A stretch of DNA of 34,176 nucleotides. Origin: Dehalococcoidia bacterium. GTDB lineage: Bacteria > Chloroflexota > Dehalococcoidia > GIF9 > AB-539-J10. Position 1 is the first letter of the stretch. Each line of letters begins with the position of its first letter. This document shows positions 26,830-33,753 of this stretch, piece by piece. The notes beneath the pieces were generated by a model. The model worked only from the letters and a program-made list of their open reading frames with translations. It was not told where the DNA came from and ran no database searches. The stretch spans positions 1-34,176 of the forward strand of contig PWRA01000135.1 in the NCBI GenBank assembly GCA_003556385.1. The letters are read 5' to 3'. Made by a program: the position numbers and the translations under genes.

Positions 26830-27054
26830 ATGGACGGTATCCCCCCCCAGCTTCGTGATTTTGTTCTCTTTTGTGCCCAGAGGCGAAGCCCGGAATGGCC
26901 TGCTATCTATGACGAGATGACCAGAGTAGCGGGACGCAGGTTGTTCGAGGGTCTAGGATACCGGGAGCTCAGGCAGTTGGGGTTGTCCTTCTCGTTGTCC
27001 AACGCGGACAAGACCATTCAACTGGTAAAACAAGTTACCTCGCAGAGTCCTTAG
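26830..27054 (+). CDS. Small uncharacterised protein, 74 aa
   Basis: The frame codes for a 74-residue, probably alpha-helical soluble protein starting MDGIPPQLRDFVLFCAQRRS and containing EWPAIYDEMTRVAGRRLFEGLGYRELRQLG (two parts). I do not recognise a family. In favour of a real gene are the protein-like composition, the absence of a competing frame, and the position between rnpB and a phosphodiesterase. Against certainty is the weak ribosome site (TAGGAT touching the ATG). A TTGTTA-17 bp-TAGACT pair just upstream would place the transcription start almost at the ATG, so a leaderless message is possible. Confidence 0.6.
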   Translation: MDGIPPQLRDFVLFCAQRRSPEWPAIYDEMTRVAGRRLFEGLGYRELRQLGLSFSLSNADKTIQLVKQVTSQSP

Positions 27055-27078
27055 CGCGAAGGGGTTAGCATCCCTTTG

Positions 27079-27103
27079 TGCCGGTATCCGGGATATTCCG
27101 GCA
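27079..27103 (+). other. Strong inverted repeat between two genes
   Basis: TGCCGG (27079-27084) pairs with CCGGCA (27098-27103), extended by TAT/ATA around a CCGGG loop with two unpaired T. It lies in the 67-bp gap after the 74-aa gene. Without a run of T behind it I cannot call it an intrinsic terminator; it could stabilise a 3' end or be a protein site. Confidence 0.35.
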
Positions 27104-27133
27104 TCGGGTCTTGTCCGTACAATGAGGCCTGCC

Positions 27134-27601
27134 ATGCGAATAGCCGTGCTCGCTGATACTCATGCCAGTCAGCTTGGTCAACTCCCCGCGAAACTAGTCC
27201 ATCTATTGTCCACGGTAGATATGATAATCCACGCCGGAGACTTCACCGAAGTCCAGGTGTTGAACGAACTGAAACAGGTGAAGAGGGTCAAGGCAGTTCG
27301 GGGCAATATGGATTCAGCGGAATTGAGGACGACGCTTCCAGTAAAGGAAGTGCTGGAAATCGGAAATACCAGGATCGGCATAACCCATGGCTCTGGTAGC
27401 CCATGGGGAATAGAGGAGAGGGTGCGGGAGGTCTTCGAAGGCGATCAAGTCGATGTCATCGCCTACGGACATTCTCACCGGGCTCAAAACGAGGTCATCC
27501 ACGGCATCCTCTTTTTCAACCCTGGAAGGGGCGCGGATTCGTTCGGCATCCTCACAATCGACGAAGGGATAAGAGGTGAGATAGTCCAGTGCGGGGAGTG
27601 A
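27134..27601 (+). CDS. YfcE/MJ0936-family metallophosphodiesterase
   Basis: The 155-residue protein is a compact calcineurin-like phosphoesterase using two divalent metals. Numbered from ATG 27134, the motifs are D8-x-H10 (ADTH), GD at 35-36 (HAGD), GN-x-D at 57-60 (RGNMD), H85 (ITHG) and GHSH at 112-115, all in the expected order. Family members hydrolyse phosphodiesters in vitro; the natural substrate is unknown. An ATG at 27122 would add four residues, but GAGG at 27124-27127 is correctly placed for 27134. It ends 10 bp from the convergent MEMO gene. Confidence 0.88.
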   Translation: MRIAVLADTHASQLGQLPAKLVHLLSTVDMIIHAGDFTEVQVLNELKQVKRVKAVRGNMDSAELRTTLPVKEVLEIGNTRIGITHGSGSPWGIEERVREVFEGDQVDVIAYGHSHRAQNEVIHGILFFNPGRGADSFGILTIDEGIRGEIVQCGE

Positions 27602-27610
27602 AGTCCTGTT

Positions 27611-28444
27611 CTACCGTGTTATCACGATGCAGCCGTAGCCCACGACCCGGGAGAAATCCCCGCTGGTGTCCCCGCTGGTAGCGTACTTCAGCAGACTGGC
27701 TTTTGTCGCTTTCCGCTCCTTTGCTGCTACGATCACGGAAGCCACCGGACCGTACCCGCACATGGTACAGTTGAGCTGTTCACACCGGGCATATAGCTCT
27801 TTCTCATCGAGGTCGACTATAGCCTGTATGAGCGCAGCATCCTTCTCCATGGCTACCGGGTGCGGCTCATAATGAGTGAAATCGCTGCTCGCTATCATGA
27901 TCGGGTTGCCTTCGGGCTGTGCGATAGACTTACCTACAGCCCGGGCGGTCTCGATGTCCTGGGCCAGCATGGCTATGGGCACGGTCTTGATGCTTGTATA
28001 GAGGTGCTGAAGCCACGGCAGCTGCACTTCGACACTGTGCTCATGGGTGTGGGCAGTCTCGTCAGCCTCGACCACATCACCCACAAGCCTCCGAGCAAAC
28101 GCTTCATCCACCTCGACTTCGCCTAGAGGCGTATGCCACACAGGCCCTGCCCACACTGAGACCGGATACCCATGCCCGGTGTGGTTAGGACCGATTATTA
28201 CTGCGCAATCAGGGATCCCGTCATCGGCAAGCTCCTTGTAGCCATGAGCTGCTACCGGCCCGGAGTAATAGTAGCCGGCATGAGGAGCAACGATACCAAG
28301 GATTTCCCTGGGCCCCTGACTATTCACCCGGGGAACTACTCCCGGCCCGAGCTCATGCTTGTAGCACCATTCGATCTGCTCTATTAGTGCTTCGGCAGTG
28401 CCAGCGTAGAACATTCCGGAGACAGCAGGCCTTCTCGCCCTCAT
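27611..28444 (-). CDS. amrB: MEMO1-family protein (AmmeMemoRadiSam system protein B)
   Basis: The 277-residue protein belongs to the MEMO family, related to extradiol dioxygenases. Residues corresponding to the metal/active site of human MEMO1 are present: H55 (VAPHAGYYYSG), H88 (GPNHTGHG), D188 and H191 (SSDFTHYEP) and C229 (MCGYGPV); EHSVEVQLPWLQ at 135-146 is a further signature. The start is ATG 28444 with GGGGG 5 bases upstream; the frame continues upstream through arginine-rich sequence that is really the end of the neighbouring gene in another frame. Bacterial and archaeal relatives are often grouped with AMMECR1 and a radical SAM protein, but neither is in this window. The biochemical role is unproven. 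Confidence 0.9.
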   Translation of the reverse strand: MRARRPAVSGMFYAGTAEALIEQIEWCYKHELGPGVVPRVNSQGPREILGIVAPHAGYYYSGPVAAHGYKELADDGIPDCAVIIGPNHTGHGYPVSVWAGPVWHTPLGEVEVDEAFARRLVGDVVEADETAHTHEHSVEVQLPWLQHLYTSIKTVPIAMLAQDIETARAVGKSIAQPEGNPIMIASSDFTHYEPHPVAMEKDAALIQAIVDLDEKELYARCEQLNCTMCGYGPVASVIVAAKERKATKASLLKYATSGDTSGDFSRVVGYGCIVITR

Positions 28445-28466
28445 TATATCCCCCGGCAAGCCGCGG

Positions 28467-29180
28467 TCACTCTTTGGGCGCCCTCTTCGCCCTCTTACGG
28501 GCCCTCTTCGGGGCCTCCCTGTCCTTTCGCCCGGTCTTCTCCTTGCGCTCTTGTGCGGGTGTCGTTGTCTCCACCGCAGCCTGGTCGCGATGCCACCGGT
28601 GTAGCTCATCCAGGGCCGGCGGGAAAACGCTGAACACCTCTATGTCGGCCGGGAACTGCACCGAGTGTCCCTCTCTGATAAATAGAAGCCCGGCCTCGTC
28701 TTCCGCGAGTGTCTCGCTCAGCGTCCTGGCCATGAGTTCATGTCTCTTCTTCGCCGCCTCAAGATAGAACTCGAAAACCGTCCTCTCGACCTTCTCACTG
28801 ATAAAGCCGAGCATCAGGCATCTCTGCCAGTCCATGACTTCCTCAAGCAGTTCTCTCTCTTCGATCGGTTCGAAAGTGGCCCCGTTATCACAGCAGGTCC
28901 TGGCGATCTCGTAGCTGCTCTGGTTCAACCTCTGGACAGCCTTAATACCCTCCTCGCCAGCCTGGAACACGGATTCATGGTAGACCCGGTTCACCCTACC
29001 GATCTTCGAGGTCAAATTACTCAGATGCTCTGCTACCTGTCGCCAATAACGGGCGTGTTTCTCCTTGTACTCATCTGGTGCCGCGTCGCTTGTATATATG
29101 AGAGGGACGAGGTAGAGCTTCTTCCCCCTTCTAAAACGTTCAGCTTCAGGTTTGTGGATTTTGCCCAATTGCTCAGACAT
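28467..29180 (-). CDS. Uncharacterised 237-aa protein with basic tail
   Basis: I do not recognise this family. It starts MSEQLGKIHKPEAERFRRGK, has a helical, coiled-coil-like central region (about 40-155) including EIARTCCDNGATFEPIEERE and MDWQRCLMLGFISEKVE, then a short alpha/beta-looking stretch EAGLLFIREGHSVQFPADIE (163-181) and PPALDELHRWHRD. Residues 211-237 are a Lys/Arg-rich tail, suggesting nucleic-acid or ribosome contact. There is no signal peptide or membrane segment. ATG 29180 has GGAGG about 9 bases upstream. It lies 22 bp upstream of the MEMO gene on the same strand, so the two are probably co-transcribed. A 291-codon frame on the opposite strand covers the same DNA but lacks a ribosome site. 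Confidence 0.75.
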   Translation of the reverse strand: MSEQLGKIHKPEAERFRRGKKLYLVPLIYTSDAAPDEYKEKHARYWRQVAEHLSNLTSKIGRVNRVYHESVFQAGEEGIKAVQRLNQSSYEIARTCCDNGATFEPIEERELLEEVMDWQRCLMLGFISEKVERTVFEFYLEAAKKRHELMARTLSETLAEDEAGLLFIREGHSVQFPADIEVFSVFPPALDELHRWHRDQAAVETTTPAQERKEKTGRKDREAPKRARKRAKRAPKE

Positions 29181-29267
29181 GGATATCTGCCTCCGAACAA
29201 ACTCTATTACGCTCTCAATGCACCGTGCGCGGGCGTCACCGACAAGGAGTGGAGCGTGCCACCACCG

Positions 29268-29618
29268 CTACTCGCCAGTCTCTCCTTCCGTTCCCCAGTG
29301 TTGCATCATCTCCTTCACCCTCTGGGCAAGCTCAGCATCCTCCTTGAGACGTTTGGTAAACACCGGACAGCTTTGAAGAATCATGTCCTGGCTCAGCGAG
29401 GCCATACTTTCCAGCAGGCGCTCGAGTTCGCCTCTGGCCTGTTCAGCGAGACCTGTCCCCTCCATCGCCATCCGGAACTGCTCCATGTGCTCCGCACTGA
29501 CCTGGACCGGAGTCAAACAGTTCTTATACCAGGGACACTCCCGGCATCTGACAAGCGCCTGCACTTCATCCAAGATATCGCCCATCTTCCGTTCTGCCAG
29601 TCTTCCCAATTCTAACAC
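29268..29618 (-). CDS. Uncharacterised 116-aa four-cysteine protein
   Basis: A small helical protein with C25-x2-C28-x5-C34 ([12 protein letters not shown]) and a fourth cysteine at C84 (ILQSCPVF). The C-x2-C-x5-C spacing with one distant cysteine resembles iron-sulfur or zinc sites, but I cannot assign a family. The rest is acidic and helical. The start is uncertain: GTG 29618 (116 residues) or ATG 29585 ([11 protein letters not shown], 105 residues); both have GGAAG touching the start codon. It is the first gene of the minus-strand group leading to the 237-aa protein and MEMO, and is divergent from rplJ. Its transcription may start within the 29619-29664 region, where I see no clear promoter. 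Confidence 0.7.
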   Translation of the reverse strand: MLELGRLAERKMGDILDEVQALVRCRECPWYKNCLTPVQVSAEHMEQFRMAMEGTGLAEQARGELERLLESMASLSQDMILQSCPVFTKRLKEDAELAQRVKEMMQHWGTEGETGE

Positions 29619-29663
29619 TTCCTATCTTTGCAAGGAAACTCGGCCCGGTTAGCCGCCTTCTTC

Positions 29664-29691
29664 TTGACTGGCTGGTTCCCTGTGCTATAAT
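29664..29691 (+). promoter_or_regulatory. Promoter for rplJL
   Basis: TTGACT at 29664-29669, 16 bp, then a perfect TATAAT at 29686-29691 preceded by TGC (extended -10). The start of transcription would be near 29698. Confidence 0.82.
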
Positions 29692-29697
29692 GGGCTG

Positions 29698-29832
29698 GCG
29701 CCAGTGACCGCAGGTACCCTAGGGGGTTTAAATGATCCGCCTGCCTAGGCCGGGTTTAACCCTGTGTCGACTGGCACGGGGGTTTTTTTGTGCGCTGCGG
29801 ATCCTCGGAGTAAGGAACTAGAGAGGGTAAAC
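29698..29832 (+). promoter_or_regulatory. L10 leader (rplJ autoregulatory leader)
   Basis: The 135-nt leader has the position and layout of the bacterial L10 leader, an RNA bound by the L10-L12 complex. An upstream stem pairs GCAGG (29710-29714) with CCTGC (29740-29744) and CCTAG with CTAGG (29718-29722 with 29745-29749; exact register uncertain). A terminator hairpin follows. GGGGTT at 29723-29728 can pair with AACCCT at 29758-29763, which would break the terminator, so the leader can adopt two exclusive states. Excess L10-L12 is expected to favour termination. Confidence 0.72.
29760..29789 (+). terminator. Attenuator hairpin in the rplJ leader
   Basis: CCCTGTG (29760-29766) pairs with CACGGGG (29775-29781) through 7 pairs (one G-U), followed by seven T at 29783-29789. 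This is a canonical intrinsic terminator placed 44 bases before rplJ, so it must be conditional. Confidence 0.75.
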
Positions 29833-30357
29833 ATGTTAAGAGAGAAGAAGACGCAAATCGTAGACGTACTGGCTGATCAGTTATCGCAGAGCGCCATCAT
29901 AATCTCCACCAACTACCAGGGTCTGGTCGCCAAGCAGATGGAGGAACTGCGTAGCACTCTGCGAAAGGCAAATATCGAGTACCACGTGGTGAAGAACACA
30001 CTGTTACACCGGGCCGCGGACAAAGCAGGCAAGCCACAGATTATGGCCATAGTTGAAGGGCCGGTGGCCCTTGCCTTCGGCCAGGATGATGTAGCCGCCG
30101 CAGCCAGGGTGCTCAACCAGTACGTCAAGTCCGGGGCCTCGTCGCTCGAGATTAGAGGAGCGTTACTGGGCGAGCGTGTACTGCGTCCGGAGGAAGTGGT
30201 CGGTCTGGCCAGTCTGCCTTCCAGGGAAGTTCTCGTTGCTCGGTTGATCGGGCAGTTACAGGCGCCTGTAGGAGCTTTACATAACGTCCTCAACTCGCCT
30301 TTACGGGGACTGTTATACGTGTTACAGAGCAGGATGCAGACCACCAGTACAGGATAA
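29833..30357 (+). CDS. rplJ: 50S ribosomal protein L10 (uL10)
   Basis: The 174-residue L10 is the base of the ribosomal stalk. ATG 29833 gives [20 protein letters not shown], the normal N-terminus, with GAGAGGG upstream; a longer frame from ATG 29764 is part of the attenuator and not coding. [38 protein letters not shown] and [10 protein letters not shown] bind 23S rRNA; the C-terminal helix (about 135-170) carries the L12 dimers. rplK and rplA, usual upstream partners, are not here. Confidence 0.95.
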   Translation: MLREKKTQIVDVLADQLSQSAIIISTNYQGLVAKQMEELRSTLRKANIEYHVVKNTLLHRAADKAGKPQIMAIVEGPVALAFGQDDVAAAARVLNQYVKSGASSLEIRGALLGERVLRPEEVVGLASLPSREVLVARLIGQLQAPVGALHNVLNSPLRGLLYVLQSRMQTTSTG

Positions 30358-30368
30358 AGGAGGAAACC

Positions 30369-30896
30369 ATGCCACCAGAGGAATCAGAGAAGGAAGCTAC
30401 TGAAGAACAGGTAAAGAAAGCACCAAGGGCAAAGAAAGAAGCAAAGGAAGAGGCCCCAGAGGCCCAGGAGGCTCCGAAGGCCAAGGCAACCTCAAAGAAG
30501 GCGTCCAAGGGATTGACCAAGGACGAGATCATTGCCGCCATCAAGGGAATGTCGGTACTTGATCTGGCTGATCTGGTCAAGAGCCTGGAAGAGGAGTTCG
30601 GGGTGAGTGCTGCCACCGTTGCGCCGGTGGCTGCAGCGCCGGCGGCCGCCGCTGAACCCGAAGAAGGCCCCCCGGCCGAAGACCAAACAGAGTTCACCGT
30701 AACCCTGAAGAGCTTCGGCGAAAAGAAGATCGAGGTTATCAAGGCAGTACGTGAGGTAACCACTTTGGGACTGAAGCAGGCCAAGGATTTGGTGGAAGCT
30801 GTTCCGCAGGTAGTGAAAGAGGGCGTTCCCAAGGAAGAGGCCGAGACAGCAAAGCAGAAGCTGGAGGCGGCAGGAGCCACCGTAGAGGTTAAGTAG
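30369..30896 (+). CDS. rplL: 50S ribosomal protein L7/L12 (bL12) with long charged N-terminal extension
   Basis: bL12 forms the mobile stalk that recruits translation GTPases. The normal domains are present: dimerisation part [20 protein letters not shown] (from about residue 49), an Ala/Pro hinge ([16 protein letters not shown], about 84-100) and the C-terminal domain with [21 protein letters not shown] and [13 protein letters not shown]. The product is 175 residues instead of about 120-128, because about 48 residues rich in Lys, Glu, Ala and Pro precede the usual start. ATG 30369 has a near-perfect AAAGGAGG site, so the extension is likely translated. A TTG at codon 49 (30513) would give a normal 127-residue form. 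Confidence 0.93.
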   Translation: MPPEESEKEATEEQVKKAPRAKKEAKEEAPEAQEAPKAKATSKKASKGLTKDEIIAAIKGMSVLDLADLVKSLEEEFGVSAATVAPVAAAPAAAAEPEEGPPAEDQTEFTVTLKSFGEKKIEVIKAVREVTTLGLKQAKDLVEAVPQVVKEGVPKEEAETAKQKLEAAGATVEVK

Positions 30897-30909
30897 AGTT
30901 CGGCGAAAG

Positions 30910-30931
30910 CCCTCCGCGCTTCTGAGGAGGG
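30910..30931 (+). promoter_or_regulatory. Hairpin covering the ribosome site of the next gene
   Basis: CCCTCC (30910-30915) pairs with GGAGGG (30926-30931) around a 10-base loop. The 3' arm is the AGGAGG ribosome site of the two-TM protein gene, so the hairpin could limit its translation. There is no U-tract, so it is not an intrinsic terminator for rplL. Confidence 0.45.
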
Positions 30932-30940
30932 ATGGTTAAC

Positions 30941-31204
30941 ATGCCGGGGGTCGCGCAGCAAGCTGTCCTAGCTATGGGGGGATTCTTCGTCCTCCTGGGC
31001 ATCATCCTCATCATCTGGAACCGGAGGGAGAAGAAGAGATATTACGATTCCATCTTGCTGACTCACAGAGATATAAAGGAGTCCCTGACCCACGATCCGG
31101 AGCGCTCCTGGCTGAGCGCCTGGCACATAGGAGGCACAGTTTCCTTTATAGTCGGCATTGCGCTACTGGTGCTTGGCGGGGTCTTATGGCTCATCGGGCG
31201 CTAA
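30941..31204 (+). CDS. Small two-transmembrane protein, unknown function
   Basis: From ATG 30941 the product has 87 residues; ATG 30932 is directly against the AGGAGG and is less likely. A first hydrophobic helix (about 10-27, AVLAMGGFFVLLGIILIIW) is followed by a basic turn NRREKKRYYD and a polar middle, then a second helix near the C-terminus (VSFIVGIALLVLGGVLWLIG), so both ends probably lie outside the cytoplasm. I do not recognise a family. It follows rplL by 44 bp, where rpoB stands in many bacteria, and its ribosome site is in a hairpin. Its stop is 14 bp from the convergent DUF502 gene. Confidence 0.68.
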   Translation: MPGVAQQAVLAMGGFFVLLGIILIIWNRREKKRYYDSILLTHRDIKESLTHDPERSWLSAWHIGGTVSFIVGIALLVLGGVLWLIGR

Positions 31205-31218
31205 GGCCCTACAAGCAC

Positions 31219-31863
31219 CTAGCGGTCAACACGCTCGGCACCGAGCCTGGCGGCGACCTCCTTCAGTGATACCCTGCCCGCAGACAAGACCATCCGTAGC
31301 GCGTCATCGATCGGTATGTTCGTTCGGACAATGTCGCGCTCTCTTACAATCTCCATATAGCCCGACGTCGGATTAGGTGAAGTCGGTATGAACACAGTGA
31401 TCAGCGTCTCACCGGACTCACAGCGTGATTCGCTCGTCACGAACCCGATAACCCACATTCCCGCTTTCGGGAACTCCACGAGTACCACCTGGATGAACCC
31501 GGACTCGCGAGGTCTGGCGAAGGCCTCCATTATCTGCTTGACACTCGAGTAGATATACCGAAACACCGGCACTCTCGCCAGTAGAGACTCCCCATAGCCC
31601 ACAAGCCTCTTCCCAACAATGCTGGTCGCTATGACCCCTGCCAGATAGATCAAGACGACGGTTAGGGCAAAACCGAGGCCGGGCACGGTGTACCCAAACA
31701 GGTATTCCGCGGCAGGCTGTAGAATGCCGTCGATATAGAAAAAGAGCCAGCGCAGTATCAATATGGCGGCGGCAATAGGCACGATAACGAGGATTCCCGC
31801 GAGGAACTGCTTTCTCAATCCCTTACCTATCCGACTCGCAGATATCCCCCTGCCATGCTTCAC
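31219..31863 (-). CDS. DUF502 family membrane protein
   Basis: The 214-residue protein belongs to the DUF502 family of unknown function. Two membrane helices lie at about 20-45 (LAGILVIVPIAAAILILRWL) and 60-84; then come the family segments PVFRYIYSSVKQIMEAF, VVLVEFPKAGMWVIGFVTSE, VFIPTSPNPTSGYMEIV and a C-terminal IPIDDALRMVLSAG. The start is GTG 31863 because AAGGAGG lies 8 bases upstream; a TTG ten codons further up has no ribosome site. Single gene, convergent with the two-TM protein. Confidence 0.9.
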   Translation of the reverse strand: MKHGRGISASRIGKGLRKQFLAGILVIVPIAAAILILRWLFFYIDGILQPAAEYLFGYTVPGLGFALTVVLIYLAGVIATSIVGKRLVGYGESLLARVPVFRYIYSSVKQIMEAFARPRESGFIQVVLVEFPKAGMWVIGFVTSESRCESGETLITVFIPTSPNPTSGYMEIVRERDIVRTNIPIDDALRMVLSAGRVSLKEVAARLGAERVDR

Positions 31864-32200
31864 TTCTCTGACCTCCTTAGCACACGGGATCAACTCAGCA
31901 TCTACCGGTAACCGTCAGCAACCATTTTAGCACTCTGGATCGTCTGCGAGAAGCAGACCGAAGTATCGCATCGAATCGACAACCGGGCTCGTCCCACCAG
32001 GCGACCATGCCCGACGTTGTCTGTAGCCGACTGGTCCAAGCTCCGTCCGCTCCGGCAATGCTACAGGGCAGGACATCATTCATCTACGTGGACGCGGTGT
32101 TGGTGGTTCGCATGACGTCAACCACGCGTAGGCGGGCGCTCGCAGGGGCATCCCTGCGCAGGAGACCGGCCGTCTCCGATGCCTGAAGGTCGTTGCAGGG
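31864..32200. other. 337-bp intergenic region without a supported gene
   Basis: The region lies upstream of the DUF502 gene and downstream of comM. A 62-codon minus frame (31895-32083) has odd composition and no ribosome site and is probably not a gene. Near the comM end there are two neighbouring GC-rich hairpins (listed separately). I see no clear -35/-10 pair for the DUF502 gene. Confidence 0.5.
32141..32177 (-). other. Tandem hairpins just after comM
   Basis: CGCAGGG/CCCTGCG (32141-32147 with 32152-32158, 4-base loop) is followed 2 bases on by GGAGAC/GTCTCC (32161-32166 with 32172-32177, 5-base loop). In comM direction they come 24 and 43 bases after the stop. Neither has a T-run, so they may be 3'-end stabilisers or a factor-dependent termination region. 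Confidence 0.4.
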
Positions 32201-33721
32201 TTAGGTTATCTCCTTATGCCGATACTGGAGAGCTTCTGCCATGTGGTGCGTCTTGATGATGTCGCTGTGCTCCAGGTCGGCGACGGTGCGCGAGAGCTTG
32301 AGGATTCGGTGAAAGGCACGGCCTGTTAGATGAAGCTGCTTCATCGCGGAGCGAAGAAGACCCTGCGCAGCCGGTTCCACCACGCAGAATTCCTTCACCT
32401 CCTTGGGCGTCATATCGGCATTGCATCGTAGCCTGGTTCCTCCAAAGCGCTCCACCTGTATTTCGTGTGCGGCTTTCACTCTGGCCCTCACCCTATCGGC
32501 AGCCTCCACAGGCCTGTCCTCGGTGAGCTTTTCATAGTCGACGTGGGGCACGTCCACGAAGATATCGATCCGGTCCAGCAGGGGGCCGCTGATTCTCTTG
32601 TGATACCGGGAGATCTCAGCTGGCGAGCATTTGCATTCCTTGACCGGGTCACCGTAATACCCACACGGGCAAGGATTCATGGCGGCAACCAGCATGAAGC
32701 TAGCAGGGAAAGTAACACTGCCCTGGACACGGCTCACAGTAACGGTTCTGTCTTCCATCGGTTGACGCAGTGACTCCAGCGTGACGTGTCCGAACTCAGC
32801 GAATTCGTCCAGGAAGAGTACCCCGTGATGTCCGAGGCTTATCTCACCGGGCCGCGGCCACTGCCCCCCTCCCACCAGGCCGGCATGGGAGACCGTATAG
32901 TGAGGAGCGCGAAACGGGCGCCGTGAGACGATAGGCGTGTCTTGCGGCAGCAATCCGGTGACGCTGTAGATCTTGGTCACTTCTATGGCTTCCTCCATGG
33001 TCAGCAGGGGCAGTATCGAGGGCAACGAGCGGGCGAGCATAGTCTTGCCGCTTCCCGGCGGTCCGCACATAAGCAGATTGTGTCTTCCAGATGCTGCTAC
33101 CTCAAGCGCACGCTTGGCGTGCTCCTGTCCCTTGATATAAAGAAGGTCGAAGGCGTACTCCGGGCTGAAGCCTTCTTGCCAATCTGCCCGATCCTGGTAC
33201 TCGGCAATCACGGCACCATCCTGAAGGTGAGCTACAAGCTGTGCCAGCGATTCGACAGGGAACATCTGAATGCCATCAACAAGCGAAGCTTCCCTCGCGT
33301 CGTCGCCCGGCACAAATACGGTGCACAGCCCTTTATCTTTGGCCAGGGCCACCATAGGTAGTACTCCATGCGTATGACGTAGCTTTCCGTCGAGAGAAAG
33401 CTCTCCCAGGAAGATGCTATGCGAAACGTCAGCGTCCAGTTGCTCTGAACTGATCAAAATGCCTATGGCTATGGACAGATCGTAGGCAGGGCCTTCCTTC
33501 TTCAAGTCTGCCGGAGCCAGGTTGACGGTGATGCGCCGGTTGGGGAATTTGTAGAACGAATTCCTTATCGCCGACCTCACCCTTTCCCTCGCCTCCTGAA
33601 CCGCCTTGTCAGGCAGCCCCACGATGGTAAAAGATGGTAGGCCCGGCGATATATCGACTTCTACCTCCACCACCGCTCCCTCCAGACCGACTACGGCAGC
33701 GCTCTTCACCTTTGCTAGCAT
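32201..33721 (-). CDS. comM: YifB/ComM-family Mg-chelatase-like AAA+ ATPase
   Basis: The 506-residue protein has an N-terminal Lon-protease-like ChlI domain (about 20-145, with GLPSFTIVGLPDKAVQEAR and NLAPADLKKEGPAYDLSIA), a central AAA+ domain with Walker A GPPGSGKT at 220-227 and Walker B LFLDEFAEF, a cysteine cluster CPCGYYGDPVKECKC, and the C-terminal Mg-chelatase part (LTGRAFHRILKLSRTVADLE). ComM proteins are hexameric helicases promoting branch migration during natural transformation; YifB homologues are widespread beyond competent bacteria. Start ATG 33721. It is 32 bp after the PAC2-like gene. Confidence 0.94.
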   Translation of the reverse strand: MLAKVKSAAVVGLEGAVVEVEVDISPGLPSFTIVGLPDKAVQEARERVRSAIRNSFYKFPNRRITVNLAPADLKKEGPAYDLSIAIGILISSEQLDADVSHSIFLGELSLDGKLRHTHGVLPMVALAKDKGLCTVFVPGDDAREASLVDGIQMFPVESLAQLVAHLQDGAVIAEYQDRADWQEGFSPEYAFDLLYIKGQEHAKRALEVAASGRHNLLMCGPPGSGKTMLARSLPSILPLLTMEEAIEVTKIYSVTGLLPQDTPIVSRRPFRAPHYTVSHAGLVGGGQWPRPGEISLGHHGVLFLDEFAEFGHVTLESLRQPMEDRTVTVSRVQGSVTFPASFMLVAAMNPCPCGYYGDPVKECKCSPAEISRYHKRISGPLLDRIDIFVDVPHVDYEKLTEDRPVEAADRVRARVKAAHEIQVERFGGTRLRCNADMTPKEVKEFCVVEPAAQGLLRSAMKQLHLTGRAFHRILKLSRTVADLEHSDIIKTHHMAEALQYRHKEIT

Positions 33722-33753
33722 CTTGATATTCGCCTTTCGTCCGCAGGCCGGGC

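Noticed and set aside
28445-28609. An arginine-rich N-terminal extension of 55 codons on MEMO.
   Set aside because: It overlaps the 3' end of the upstream 237-aa gene in another frame; MEMO homology starts at ATG 28444, with GGGGG upstream.
28740-29615. A 291-codon plus-strand frame opposite the 237-aa and four-cysteine genes.
   Set aside because: It lacks a ribosome site and spans the gap between two minus-strand genes. The minus-strand 237-aa frame has a GGAGG site, and both minus-strand products have charged, helical protein-like composition.
29764-29832. An in-frame N-terminal extension of rplJ by 23 codons.
   Set aside because: This sequence is the attenuator hairpin and its T-tract; the L10 homology and a good ribosome site point to ATG 29833.
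31895-32083. A 62-codon minus-strand frame in the gap before the DUF502 gene.
   Set aside because: No ribosome site, no recognisable motif and unusual composition; more likely non-coding.
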